From: Dentipellis sp. KUC8613
Taxonomy: Eukaryota > Basidiomycota > Agaricomycetes > Russulales > Hericiaceae
NCBI GenBank assembly: GCA_002286715.1
Contig: NSJX01000001.1
Span: 1,409,925-1,473,924, forward strand
Direction: 5' to 3'
DNA: 64,000 bases
Below are positions 32,364 through 44,215 of this stretch, piece after piece (within the stretch, counting starts at the first letter, position 1; each line of letters starts with the position of its first letter). A program made the position numbers and the translations under genes. The notes under the pieces are model-generated. The model was not told the origin of the DNA and ran no database searches. It saw nothing but the letters and a program-made list of their open reading frames with translations.

Positions 32364-34262
32364 ATGCCGTCTTCCATCAAGTCCATTGACAAGTCCGTCC
32401 TGGAGGAGGTGCAGATGGAGAATGCCCCCACTCCATCTGCTCTCGATGTGGAGTTCGGTGGTACGGAGGCCAGGAAGAAGCTCGAGCGCAAGCTCCTGAG
32501 GAAGCTTGATGCGCGGACGTCCATCCTCATCGTGATCTACATTCTCAATTATGTGTGTATTTTGCCTCTTTTCCAGTGCTTGGGCTGACAACACGTGCCT
32601 TGACTTCAGATTGACCGCAACAATGCTTCGTGAGTGTTCTCATCCTCGGAGACGCAGTGAGCTGTCCTAACCTAGCTTCAGTGCGGCACGTCTGCGCGGG
32701 TTTGAGAAGGACCTCAACCTGAAGGGAGAAGAATTCAATACCCTTCTCAGTATCCTCTATGTCGGTTATATCCTCATGCAGATACCTTCGTAAGTTTCGA
32801 CCACAGCTTTCCACATCAAGTAGTTTTAATGCTGTATTCCCCCAGTAATATGTTCCTTAATTACATCGGCAAGCCATCCATTTACCTGCCCATATGTATG
32901 ATGATCTGGGGCATGATCTCCGTTCTTACTGGTGAGTTCTTATTGCTTCCATGATGACGTTCCAGTACTCACTACATTTGTCAACAGGTATCACCACGAA
33001 TTTTACTGGGGCTCTCCTCACGCGGTTCTTCCTTGGCTTCGTCGAGGCGGCATTCTTCCCGGGATCTCTATTCCTGCTGTCAAAGTGGTACAAGAGGTCT
33101 GAGCTCGGTCTTCGTACCGCCGTGCTTTCATGTGGTAGCTTGATCAGTAACGCCTTCGGGTCGCTGATCGCTTCCGGTATTCTTAACGGGATGGATGGAA
33201 AGTTGGGACGTGCAGCTTGGAGGTAGGGATCGTTGCCTTTCAACGACAACAGTTTATACTAAAAAGTTTGTGTTAGATGGCTTTTCTACATCGAGGGTTC
33301 CCTCACCATTTTCGTTGCCATCTGCGCCATCTTTATCCTTCCCGACTTCCCCAGCACTTCGTCGCGCTTCCTTACTCCCGATGAGGCCCGACTAGCAGTT
33401 CTCCGTCTCGAAGAGGACGTCGGTATCAGCGACTCGGACGATGCCACCGGAAAGACCTCAGGTCTTGTGCTTGCTCTGACTGACTGGAAGGTCTACTGGC
33501 TTGCACTTGCTCTGACCAACATGGTCATTTCGCTCTCGTTCAACGCCTTCTTCCCAACATTGAGCGCCACAATGGGCTACAGCTCGACTGTCACCTTGTT
33601 GCTCTGCGCACCACCATGGGTCTTCGCCACTCTTGTCGCGTTCGCTGTCAACAGGTCAATTTCACGGTTTGATAGCGCGTTATGTCGGACTGACAGAATA
33701 CGCTGCCTAGGCACTCTGACTACGTTGGCGAACGCTTCCTCCATATCGCTATCCCACTTTTCGTCGGCATCATTGGATTCATCATTGCGATCGCGACGAT
33801 GAATACGGCTGCGCGCTATGTTTCGCTGTAAGCTCCGTCTTATTCGCGCGCCTTCTCAAGGAGATGCCGACCTGTCATTTAGGTTTTTGATGGCTCAGTC
33901 ATACGCCGCCTTCATCTGCTTCCTTGCATGGGTGTCCAACAGCATTGCGCGCCCGCCGTCAAAGCGTGCAGTCGGCATTGCGTTTATCAACGCGTTTTCC
34001 CAGCTTGGTAACATTGCTGGCTCGTGAGTTGACGTCCTTCTAAACTTCCAATAAGGCTATTGACCTCACTATATATAGATATGTGTGGCCTAAGAACTGG
34101 GGCCCTTCATACAGCAATTCGTACGCGATCTGTATCTCGACGAATGGGCTGTGTATTATCATGTGCTTTGTCTTCCGCCAGGCATTGGCACGGGAGAACA
34201 GGAAGCTCGCGGAGAAGGAGCAGGCGGAGGGTAAGCCGAAGGGGTTCAGGTATCTGCTGTAA
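32364..34262 (+). CDS. MFS transporter, anion:cation symporter (allantoate permease-like)
   Basis: Nine exons, 32364-32552, 32610-32629, 32682-32789, 32846-32931, 32988-33222, 33277-33654, 33711-33827, 33883-34023 and 34079-34262, give 485 aa. The first helix is followed by YILNYIDRNNASAARL, the family signature between TM1 and TM2. The 20-nt exon 2 encodes exactly its IDRNNAS core. Further features are GYILMQIPSNMFLNYIGKP, the RFFLGFVEAAFFPGSLFLLS motif of the fungal Dal5/Tna1 group, and YVWPKNWGPSYSNS before the last helix. It is a plasma-membrane proton symporter for organic anions such as nicotinate, allantoate or pantothenate; the substrate cannot be set from sequence. Both termini are cytoplasmic and charged. 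Confidence 0.92.
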
Positions 34263-35092
34263 TGTGGAGTACCTTACGTTGTTATGTGTTTCTATGACCG
34301 AATGACATTCTGGACGAGGAGAGACGAATTTGACATCTACGTACCAAGGCATCTAGGTTGTTGCCAAGTTGCATTCTTATCCCTCGACCGAGGCTCGATG
34401 ACGCGCCAGGGAACATATTTAAGGTTACTGTGTCCAGCGCCTTTGGTTTTTATTTCATATTTAGTCGAGCCAGACATGCCTGCCAAGCGAGCGCACGCTC
34501 GCCTCGCGCAGCAACGTCGAGGATGCTCGCAAGTCCGGGTCAATCTAGCAGACTTGGTATCGCAAACATTCCTTGTCGCCTTTGAAACATTTGAAGGTAG
34601 CTTGCGGATTTTCAGGCCGTGATGCATGATTCTGTGAGTCGACCGACAGGCGTCTTCGGTCTACAGCGAGCCTTGGTTTAAATTTGATGTTACAGGAGGA
34701 TCTGCAGCTGCCAAGTGCATCAAGTTCGGTCACTAGATCAGGGACGGAAAGCTCCCTGCCGAAATGAACTCAGAAAACTCCGCTAGTATCGGGAGCTCCG
34801 ACCACGTTGCGGAAGTAGCCGAATATGCGAGAGTTCTCGCGTCGTGACTGGTGCGTGTGCGACTCTGAGCGTGGGTGTGTACATCTCAGCTCTTCATACC
34901 TCCTAGCGACCGGAGACAACAGAACAAGAAGCAAAAGACGGCGCTTGAGCCCGATGCAAGCCGCGGTAAGTCGCGTGGGCGGGGTACCGAGACCGCTCGG
35001 GCTTGGCAGATGCTCGAGGCGCCAATAGGGTGGGTTTTGCAGTGATTAACAGGCATGACAAGCTGACCTCCCGTTTATGATCAGACGCCTCT
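34263..35092. other. Intergenic, no supported gene
   Basis: About 0.8 kb with scattered stop codons in all frames. No repeat, tRNA or coding character is seen. Confidence 0.4.
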
Positions 35093-35098
35093 TATATA
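35093..35098 (+). promoter_or_regulatory. TATA box of chitin deacetylase 1
   Basis: TATATA in CTTATATAGCCC, 106 bp upstream of the ATG at 35204. Confidence 0.6.
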
Positions 35099-35203
35099 GC
35101 CCACAGCATGAGGAGGACGTGCCCCTCCCAGCGCCTCTTTTTCTCTCCCTCCTTTGCTCGAATTTCCTGACCGCGTCGACGCGTCGCTATACCTCTCCCA
35201 TCT

Positions 35204-36906
35204 ATGGTTCCCTTGTGGGTTTCGGCGCTCGCTCTGGCGGTCGCGCTTATCCCGGATGCAGCTATCGCATCGGCGCACATTAAACCTCACTCCCATGCAG
35301 TTCGTGCGCCTTTGCCGGACTCGTGGCACCACCCCCAGGACCATCCTGTGAACGCTCTTTTCAAGCGCGACGGTCCCAGCACCGACGGCGCACAATACCC
35401 TGATGTCGGTTCGCCGAGTAAGTCTTCGTCTTCCCGGCCTCACTGCTGACCGCTGACCGCTCAAATTGGCGCGCATAGCTTGGTCGGCTGCCTACCCGAC
35501 AGGCACTCCCGATAGCAAGGCCATGCCCCAGGCATGGAAAGACGCGTTGAACGCGGCCGTGCAAGCAGGGAAGATCCCCGGAATTGCGCCCTCCAAGGAC
35601 AATGGGGACGACAATCCGACGTACCAAGGTGATCCCAACGGCCCCGATATCTGCTCGGCGACGTACAAGTGCAGGATCGATGGCGACGTCTGGGACGCAC
35701 CTGACGGCGTTTTCGGCGCCAGCTTTGATGACGGTCCCTTGCCGGTAAGCGATGTTCCGTCTCCATCTGCTCTGCCTGTGTTCTTCGCAGTAAAGTTGGT
35801 GCCCAGCGTGCCCGACTGGTGCCCGGGCTTGTCTACGAGCACGTGCAGTCGCCAAGCATCGGCACCTTTTCTTCGTGCCTGGGTTTTAGTCTGATAGCGC
35901 GTTTCTATCTTCATAGTCGTCAGACAAGCTCTACGCCTTCCTGCAGCAGAACAATGTCCACGCTACCCATTTCTTCATCGGCCTCAATATCCTTCAGAAC
36001 CCGAAGGAGTTCCAGACAGCATTCTCGGTGAACCAGGGTGACATTGCAGTCCACACCTACACGCACCCGCACATGACGACGCTCTCGAACGAGGATGTCG
36101 TCGCCCAGCTCGCATGGACCATGGAAATTATCCACAACTCGACCGGGGGCCGCGTGCCCAGGTTCTGGAGGCCTCCCTATGGCGACACTGACAAGCGCGT
36201 GTCTGCCATTGCGAAGGAGGTCCTTGGATTGACTACGGTCGTCTGGAATCAAGAGTCAGTCTTTCGCATTTCTAACCGTCGAAATTGCTGATCCAGTGAG
36301 CAGCTCCGAGGACTGGAGTATGCCCACCGGTACGACTCCCGCGAAGATTCACACCCAGTTTCAACAATGGACTTCTGGTAAGTTCCTTGGTGCTCACCAC
36401 GCGGTGTTGTATTAACGCCGTGGACAGGATCTAAATCCCCCGGCCTGGTCATCTTGGAGCACGAGCTCAACGATGCTACCGTGCAAGCGTTCATCGACAA
36501 CTTCCCCCTCGTCAAGTCGAACGGCTGGAACGTGGTTTCTATCGCGCAGATGGACAACGCTAACAAGCCTTACCAGAACGGCGACGGCACGACTGGCGCC
36601 GTGACGGCCGCGGATATCCTCGCGAACGCTGGCTCCGTGAGCGCAAACTCATCGGTTTCGGCGGCACCAGCGTCTTCGGGTTCGGTGGCACCCGCGAGCT
36701 CGGGATCTGCAAATACCCCCGCAAGCGCAAGCACCAGTGGTTCGGCTGGCGCGACTAAGTCTTCATCGTCGTCGAGCAGCAGCGGCACTAGCAGCAGCAA
36801 CAACGAAAGCAAATCCAGTGGTGCGAATGTAATCTCGTCGCCCCTTGTCCTCATGGCTGGCGCGACGCTGGCTGGTATCGCCTTTGGCGCGGGATACCTC
36901 GCTTGA
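35204..36906 (+). CDS. Chitin deacetylase 1, GPI-anchored (carbohydrate esterase family 4)
   Basis: Removes N-acetyl groups from chitin to make chitosan at the cell wall. Five exons, 35204-35417, 35479-35744, 35917-36254, 36304-36377 and 36428-36906, give 456 aa. A signal peptide (VSALALAVALIPDAAIA) is followed by a propeptide ending near FKRDG. All five CE4 motifs are present: ASFDDGPLP, HTYTHPHMT (metal-binding HxxxH), RFWRPPYGD, SEDWSM and VILEHEL. The last 100 residues are a Ser/Ala-rich wall-spanning stretch, then a C-terminal hydrophobic tail (VLMAGATLAGIAFGAGYLA) with no charged end, typical of a GPI signal. Intron 2 is 172 nt, three times the usual size. It is a paralogue of the gene at 40825. 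Confidence 0.93.
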
Positions 36907-38316
36907 AATTCTTTCCAGTTTCCTTTCAGCAGCAATCACTCGCGGTAGGCATCAATTCCCTCGCTTTACGATCGTGGACTCTGGACCCTCGAACATCTGT
37001 GGCCTGTGCAAGCGGATAAGGCATTACGATACTCATCTCCACTATCTTTGACCATCTGGCATTGCGGACCTCTTCTCTAGTATTATTTTTTGGGGTTTTT
37101 GGGCTCTTGCTCGCTCACGCTATCGCACCATGCAGCTGTGTACTGTAACCATCGTTGTTCTTACATCACCCCGCTCATTTTTTGGCCCTCGCGGGCGCGT
37201 GGTTGTCGCTAATATCTGGCCTTACGCATCAGACTTTTGCTCTACTGTGCTATGTAATGCGCTGTTGTATATCCGTCACAATCTACGCGAAGCTATGGTA
37301 CATGGCTAACGACGCAGCGCATGCAAGACACCTTGTCCCTGGCGATGGGGCGCTGGATTCTTCGACGCCTCTGGACCTCCTAGTAAGTAATTTCGGTGAA
37401 ACTCACCACTACCCACGCCGTCATCGATGTCGAGCAGAAGTCGAGGAGCTCCGGTGGCAGTTCGAACTTAGAATTGCTCTGCAGCTGGGCCTCGGTTTGT
37501 TACGCCTGGGCCGAAGATAATCTACGGATCTACGGATCTCACATCTGACTCGCACACCGCAATCAGTGCGCGGGTGCCTCCGGCCTTCCGCACCTGCCTT
37601 GGCCTTCCGGTCGCCAAGACGATCTGCAGCAGCACTGGAATTCCTCCCCACCTTACATAGCTCAGTCTCCCCGCCTTGGCTCAATCCCCCACTTTGGCTC
37701 GGTCTCGTTCGTTCGCTCGTTCCCGGAATCGAACACGACAAGCCTTTCCGCCAGACTTCACGTATTCCAGAACATCTGGCCAAGTACAGGACTGTCATGT
37801 CGTCGGCCGATGGAAAAAATGGACAGCTCATGCCTGCACCCTTGTTTTCCAGGCACGCAGCGTGCTTCACGCTGTTGCGTTCTTGAACGTCGTCGAGCGC
37901 AGACCTGAGCGCCCGAGCTCAAGAAGCTGTGGATTCCAGTGAGGTATAGGGCCTCTTATTATGGCAGGCATAGCAGCTGCAGGGTCTCTGCAGGGTCCAT
38001 CTAGTTGAGCTGTGCTGATAACGTTCAAAGTCAATTCATCCAGCTTCGCCTGTTTATGTGCGGCGAATTCGCGTTGTACAGCCCTCACGGTCCGAGGCTG
38101 CGTTATAAGTGCAGCTTGATCATGTCATTGATAGGATCTTTGCCCACGTTGTTCACCTTATGGTCCAAATTACAGACGAGCGGCAACACAACGAGCAGGA
38201 TATGCCAGGTAAGTGTACAGAGATCTATCAGAGCTCTTGCTGACATAGAGGATTCCGATAGAGCGTCGCTCCATGCTGGGGCGTCTATCGTTGATTCACT
38301 TGCATGCGGTCTCTAA
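36907..38316. other. Intergenic 1.4 kb, possibly with the 5' exon of the F-box gene
   Basis: No gene is firmly supported. Near the right end, ATG CCA G at 38213 before a GTAAGT, and the 38265-38316 segment, could be 5' exon sequence for the F-box gene, but I could not find splice sites that keep the frame. Nothing notable elsewhere. Confidence 0.35.
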
Positions 38317-39879
38317 CCGACGGTCGAAGGTAGATTTCTCATTGCCTTGATTCCACTTTGCGGGCCTAATTCATTCCCTAATAAGCACACCAATGAAAAC
38401 ACGTCGCTTGCCGCTTGTCTCCCTGCGGACATCCTTGTATACATCTTCGAAGTATTACGAGGCCCATTATCCTTCTGGTGCCATTCCAATCGCCCGAATT
38501 CCTCGTGGTTTCTGGTTAGTCACGTCTGCCGCTGGTGGCGACAAGTCGCCCTCGGAAATCCAGGCCTTTGGTCTATGATATTCTCCAAATCGTCGCATTC
38601 CTGGAAATACTTCATCGACCGTTCGCAGGACGCGCCGCTTCGATTGACATTATCTATCTCGGACAAGCGCAGGGCGAAAGCGGCTCGCCTTATTCCAGCC
38701 CATCTGCATCAGGTCACCCACCTGTGTCTACATGGTTTGCAGCTATTCGACGCTCTTCCGTACTTGTCTATCCAGATGCCCCTGCTGAAAGCATTGCATC
38801 TAAATGCTCACAAATGCAAAAAGCGGCGCTGGAATTCTACGACGGCCAGAAATGGTACCATTCCCCCCTTATTTCACGCTCCACACCTCTGTGAATTGTC
38901 TCTCGTCCTTATCCCGATCTCTGCCGCCATGGCATTATTTTCATCTTCCCTAGTTGTTCTCAAACTCTTTGGCAACAACTGGGATAATTTGGTACCATTG
39001 GCCACCATGATTGATATCTTGCACCGACTGCCTTTACTCAAAAAACTCGAGCTGCGACATATCATTGCCGATCCGATCAACAGCGACTTACTTGACGAGA
39101 CGCTCTCCGCAACGACCACAGTACATTTGTCTGACCTCTGGAACCTTCGAGTCAGCACACTACATCCATTCATCCACAAGGCCCTCATGACGCATCTGGA
39201 TATGCCCGCGCTGGGTCGACTCTGCATGCATACGACCGTCCAGTCACGCGACGAAGCCTCACATCCATTCCTCCCATCCCTCTTGTGGACAGATGCCCCT
39301 CTCACAGTCGACATTGCCGGGGATGCGCAGAGCATACACATACGTTGTATGTCGATACATCCATCCATCGAAAACATGGAGGAACCGGATGTCTTTATGG
39401 ATGACCCGTACATGGTCCTCTTAATTGGTCTCACAGACGACGCAATCGCTGAGATGCCCAGGATGCTGTACGACATCTGCACACACGTGCCCCTCCGTAT
39501 AGTCCGCTCCTTGCATCTTTGGTTTGCGGGAGAGCGTGTGGATTGGACGCCAATTCTGGCGGAGATGAACGCCCTCGAGGAGATGGGAATAGAATACGAC
39601 CGCTGGAAGGAAGTGCTACAGGTGCTGACGCCAAATGTCATCCGCGACGACGGGATCTTGCTTGTGCTCTGCCCGAGGCTGAGGAAGCTCGAGATCACCT
39701 TGTACAATAGCGTGCCGAAGGCACGGAAACTCTTTTTTGAGGCGCTGGCGATCACGATCAGTGTGCGCAGGGCAGAGGGCTCAGAGTTGGAGGAGGTCGT
39801 CTATGATGGAACGACCATCCCGTGCCGCGAGGCGGAGGACATTGCCACCCTCAGGCGATGGTCGTCACCACCGCCGTGA
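38317..39879 (+). CDS. F-box protein with leucine-rich C-terminal region; 5' end unresolved
   Basis: The frame opens after a stop at 38314-38316 and runs without introns to 39879, about 520 codons. An F-box of the agaricomycete type lies near the start: LPADILVYIFEVL, then WFLVSHVCRWWRQVALGNP and LWS. The rest has irregular leucine-rich segments (THLCLHGLQLFDALPYL, LPLLKKLELRHII, LCPRLRKLEITLY) as in Skp1-linked substrate receptors. There is no ATG before the F-box; the first in-frame ATG (about 38575) would cut off the domain. So either a short upstream exon supplies the start, or the gene has lost its start. F-box families are large and fast-evolving in these fungi, so both are plausible. 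Confidence 0.75.
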   Translation, partial: PTVEGRFLIALIPLCGPNSFPNKHTNENTSLAACLPADILVYIFEVLRGPLSFWCHSNRPNSSWFLVSHVCRWWRQVALGNPGLWSMIFSKSSHSWKYFIDRSQDAPLRLTLSISDKRRAKAARLIPAHLHQVTHLCLHGLQLFDALPYLSIQMPLLKALHLNAHKCKKRRWNSTTARNGTIPPLFHAPHLCELSLVLIPISAAMALFSSSLVVLKLFGNNWDNLVPLATMIDILHRLPLLKKLELRHIIADPINSDLLDETLSATTTVHLSDLWNLRVSTLHPFIHKALMTHLDMPALGRLCMHTTVQSRDEASHPFLPSLLWTDAPLTVDIAGDAQSIHIRCMSIHPSIENMEEPDVFMDDPYMVLLIGLTDDAIAEMPRMLYDICTHVPLRIVRSLHLWFAGERVDWTPILAEMNALEEMGIEYDRWKEVLQVLTPNVIRDDGILLVLCPRLRKLEITLYNSVPKARKLFFEALAITISVRRAEGSELEEVVYDGTTIPCREAEDIATLRRWSSPPP

Positions 39880-40764
39880 GTGAGGACGTTATGGTGTGTC
39901 ATTTTGCCGAATCGTGCGCCTATATCATCTTACAAGATATCATTTCGTAGCCAGCCGTCAATCCAATATGTGCCGCTAGGGCATGTTCTGTCGGTCACTG
40001 GGTGCAGAGCCACTCTGACGGCCCTTCTCGCATATTGAGGGGGGTCTATAATTAGATACGCGAAGAAAGATGGACGCTGTAGAACGTGGACTGTATTTGT
40101 AGATGGATGGACGGCAATTTGAATACTGTTGGGCGTTATCGAATGCCCAACGCGTCCTTCGGGCGTTGTTTGACGTTATCTATGAATGGCCTTGAACGTC
40201 CGGACGTGAAACATTGTAGAGCAGACCATTGCAAGTACATAGCATTTGGACTAAAAGTGCGTAGACGAACTGAATTGTGGCAAGACCTAGGATATCGGGC
40301 TACGCGGGCCCTGATGGCGGCGTCTAAGGGTCCATTATCTGCCGCGTGATCTTCCCTGTTCGATTCTGGACAACACACTGACATCCGCGGCGAATGTGAA
40401 CCGTTCCAGTTGGAGGCGCGGGCCCATTGGGCACACCGAATGGCGAGAAGCACGGGAAACGTCTGGAGGGACGGGACGGGGCGTTCGAACGCTGGAACGA
40501 GAGCGCCGGGATTGATGGACGGAGAGAGGGTCTGGTCGGGCCTGGAGAGTGAGTGTAAAATTGCGCGTTGGGGAGGATAATCGGGCAGGATTAGTGGGCG
40601 CCATCGATGGCCAGACAGGCGGAGAGGGTTCGCCAAAGAAGAAAGTAGGCTGATTGAAGCTGATTGACCGGTTCAATCGGGGGCACGACCAGAGCAAGCT
40701 GCACGGCAACCGACCTCACTTATGCGGCATCTCGACGGCCCTTTCTCCCCGTCTCCCTTTTTCG
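39880..40764. other. Intergenic, no supported gene
   Basis: Nearly 0.9 kb. Minus-strand open frames at 40136-40709 have biased composition but no domain. No repeat or RNA gene is seen. Confidence 0.4.
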
Positions 40765-40770
40765 TATAAA
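40765..40770 (+). promoter_or_regulatory. TATA box of chitin deacetylase 2
   Basis: TATAAA in TTCGTATAAAGTCC, 60 bp from the ATG at 40825, in a pyrimidine-rich core promoter. Confidence 0.65.
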
Positions 40771-40824
40771 GTCCCCCCGCCATGCCCGTCTCTACTCAAG
40801 AGTTTCCTGGCCCGTCCCTTCGCC

Positions 40825-42306
40825 ATGTTTTCCAAGCTCTCTGTCTTTCTTTCGGCTCTCTCTCTTGTTGCCGCCTCGTCCATCCCCCATGACGGGCGCG
40901 CTCCCCATGAGCACAACGTTCGCTCATCCCTCCCCTCGCGGTGGTATCACGACGACGATCATCCCGCTCACGCTCTCTTCCGCCGCCAGTCGACGACCAC
41001 CAACTCCTCTGACGGTTTCCCCGAGGTTGGCACCCCTAGTACGTGTTTTTCTTCGGCGCCGCTCTTCGACCGCTGAAGCGTCTATCTAGCCTGGGCTGCT
41101 GCGTACCCTTCCAACTCCGCGGACGTGAACTCCCTTCCTCAGGCCTGGAAGGATGCCCTCGACGCCGCCGTGAAGGCTGGGCAGATCCCCAACATCCCGG
41201 TCGGAAAGCAGTCCAGCCCGGGTGCTGACCCGTCCTACGGCAGCCTCGACCCTAACGGTGCTGAGGTCTGCTCTACCACCGTCCAGTGCCGCCCTCCTGG
41301 TGTGATCTGGGATGCTCCCGATGGTGTGCTCGGTCTTAGCTTCGATGACGGCCCCCTTCCGGTACGTGCTATCTTCAGCGCTCAGTGTGCTCAACCCCCG
41401 CTAAGCTTAATTGTCATTAGCCATCAGATGGGTTGTACGCGTTCCTTCGTCAACAGCAGCTCCATGCCACGCACTTCTTCATCGGCACGAACATTCTCCA
41501 GAACCCCAAGGAGTTCCTTACTGCTTTCCAGGTCAACCAGGATGACATCGCCGTGCACACTTGGACGCATCCCTACATGACGACCCTGACCAACGAGCAG
41601 CTGCTTGGCGAGTTCGGATGGACCATGCAGATCATCTACAACTCGACTGGAGGACGCCTGCCCCGCTACTGGCGCCCGCCCTACGGCGACTCTGACAACC
41701 GTGTTATCGCTATTGCCAAGGAGGTCTTCGGCTTGACCACCGTCATCTGGAACCAGGAGTGAGTTTCTTTGCCATCTGTCAATCACTATTCCCTCATGCG
41801 CCACTACTACCAGCACCAACGATTGGAGTCTCGGCGAGTCCGGCGGAACCAACGCGGGCGCCATCCAGAACAACTTCAAGAAGTGGCTTGCTGGCCCGAA
41901 GAGCCCTGGCCTCATCATCCTGGAGCACGAGTTGTCGAACGGCTCTGTCAACGCCTTCATGCAGGGCTACCCTCTCATGACCCAGAACGGCTGGCAAATC
42001 GAGTCCGTCGCCCGTCTGCAGGGCCTCGCCCCGTACTGGAACGCGCAAAACTCGTCGGAGCCTGTCATCAGCGCAGGTCTCCTCGCTGGTGGCCAAAACG
42101 GCACCGCCATCCAGACGTCCACCTCTGCACCGGCCTCGAGTGCAGCGCAGTCTGCGCCCACCTCCAGCGCGTCGTCTGGCAGCAGCACCAGCAGCGGTAA
42201 CAACGCCAACCAGTCGAAGTCGAGCGGCGCGGTCGCCACGGGAGTCACCTCCTTCTCCATCGTCGCCTCCACCCTTGGACTCATGCTTGGCCTTATCCTG
42301 GCCTAG
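40825..42306 (+). CDS. Chitin deacetylase 2, GPI-anchored (carbohydrate esterase family 4)
   Basis: Four exons, 40825-41038, 41090-41361, 41421-41758 and 41814-42306, give 438 aa. The protein is collinear with chitin deacetylase 1: signal peptide KLSVFLSALSLVAAS, a propeptide with WYHDDDHPAHALFRRQ, then CE4 motifs LSFDDGPLP, HTWTHPYMT, RYWRPPYGD, TNDWSL and IILEHEL. The Ser-rich stalk and hydrophobic tail (SIVASTLGLMLGLILA) again predict a GPI anchor. The first three introns are in the same places as in the paralogue; the fourth intron of paralogue 1 is absent. Both genes share orientation, so they look like a tandem duplication separated by about 4 kb. Confidence 0.94.
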
Positions 42307-44215
42307 ACGTGATGTGATCCGAACATTTCAGAGACTTTGCTTGGACCCTCATCCCGAGAACTTGCGTACGCTCTAACCTAATATTTAAATTCCCCAGTAT
42401 GCTGTTTGCAGCATCATTCCCCCCACACGCATACCTTACGATCTCCCGGTAACGGACGCTCTGCTACGATCGTGTTACGTACGGCACTTATTCTCTCTCG
42501 GACATGCTGAACTTTAGGCTCTCGTTGCTTTCGATGTTATGATGATACCCTAGTGTAGCACCGGCGCGGTTGCAAACTACGATACCTCGGCTCGTGGAGT
42601 GACGTACTCGCCACTAATGCGGTTGGGTGCTTGCTCTAATAGTACTATCATTTAACACAAGACTCGACACTGACCTAGTTCGCGACAATCCTTTTTTTAG
42701 CACAGTCCTTTCAACTTCTTCAACAATCATTACTATTCGTTCTTCCACTCGTTCACATAGGCCTTCTGGTCGCAAGCTGAGTGGGACTTTTTCGAGGTTG
42801 ACCGGCGCTCTGGCCGCCTTATTCCCCACAGAAGGCCTTCGCGTCATGGTTCTTCGAGACGATGACTTCGCCTGGCCGTCCAGCAGGATGCTGCATACCT
42901 ACGATCACCGAAGAGTCTCCAGAAAGGTAGAGTTCGAACGGGATCTCGGCATCTCGGATCACCACTATCACCTCGGCATCCCCCCTTCCGTTCGTCTTGG
43001 CGTTGACAGCACGAGCCTGGGTCCGCTCGGGACTCGGAGGTGCTGTGAAAAAACCGCGACGGGTGCTTTCCCTGCTGGCCCATACGCGTATTCGTTATTC
43101 GCCATAATTTCTGATCTTGTGCCTACATCACGGCTAACCTACGCGGGACTGCCATGCAGATGAGACCGCACGCGCGCCTCGGCAACGGTATACTGAATGG
43201 ATCCCCACAGTGTCCGAGCGCGTGCGCGCACGCAAGAGGAACCGCGTCTCACAACTTGGGCCTGACCGCGGGGTGACAGAACCTTACGAGTTTCGAAGAC
43301 GCATCTTGCATGTACGGGGGCTAGAAATTTCGCTTCGGCGTCGGCGTCACTGTCACTTGTTCCGGTATCGTCGAACTTCCGTGCAGTCTGATCAGAGTAT
43401 CTGAGTCGGACCGCCAGAGCGGTTCGCACAGCTCGCGACGCGCTCAGGGACTTCGAGTCAGGCTGCAATCATGCACCAGACTGATCTGCGCCCCGCGCCG
43501 ATCCTGCCAGTGCTACCTTCGCGTGTTGGCACCGGTACACCCGCCACGCCCGACTCGGGAATCCTCGATATGCGAGAGAGCACGCTGCATCTAAATCGCC
43601 GCTTTCGCTGCAGGACGCGCTTGATGCCCGTCTCTGCCACGTTCCCGCCTGAATCACCCATTTGATCGACTCGTGCACCGGCAGTGGTATGGGCGTGAAC
43701 ACGAGGACGCTACGATAGCCTACACCAATATTGGATCGAACCCTGGACCCGAGTACTAGTACGTATCCTATCCTCCAATTCGGTACTGAGTACATGTCAA
43801 TGCGATGCGTAAAGTCGTAAAAAGTCGTGAGGGAGCTAGAGCCGGTGTCAACATGTCAATGGGCGATGGAGAACAAACAGACAGATTAAGTTACGTGTAA
43901 AACCGGGCGCACGAATGGGCGTATGTAAAATGGACGAAAGGATTGCGGTAAGCAGTAGGCTTGGGCGTAAAGCACATAGATTATGGCGAAGATGGAAAGT
44001 GGATAGTTGGTAATTGTCCACGAGGCGTGAATATGAGAGGGGGCGAAGCGAACGACAATCGGACAGACAGAAAGCGCAGGGATGAATACTGCAGGCACGT
44101 ACCGCAAAACGGAACGCACCGATGCTGTCGAACAAGAGACCGCCCATATCGCGTCGTTCCTGCTCGTGCAGCGGCCGCCCGGGGGTATATGATCTACAAA
44201 GTTTGCTTTGAAGGA
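42307..44215. other. Intergenic 1.9 kb, no supported gene
   Basis: This is the longest gene-free stretch, between two convergent genes. Open frames at 42627-43163 (plus) and 43139-43795 (minus) show no domain, no consistent splice signals and arginine/serine-rich translations typical of non-coding GC-rich DNA. No repeat, tRNA or element is identified. Confidence 0.45.

Noticed and set aside
38874..39755. 293-codon minus-strand open frame
   Set aside because: Antisense to the F-box gene, Ser/Arg-rich with no domain; the sense frame has the F-box and leucine-rich segments.
42627..43163. 178-codon plus-strand open frame in the 1.9-kb gap
   Set aside because: No start context, domain or splice pattern; overlapped by minus-strand frames of equal quality.
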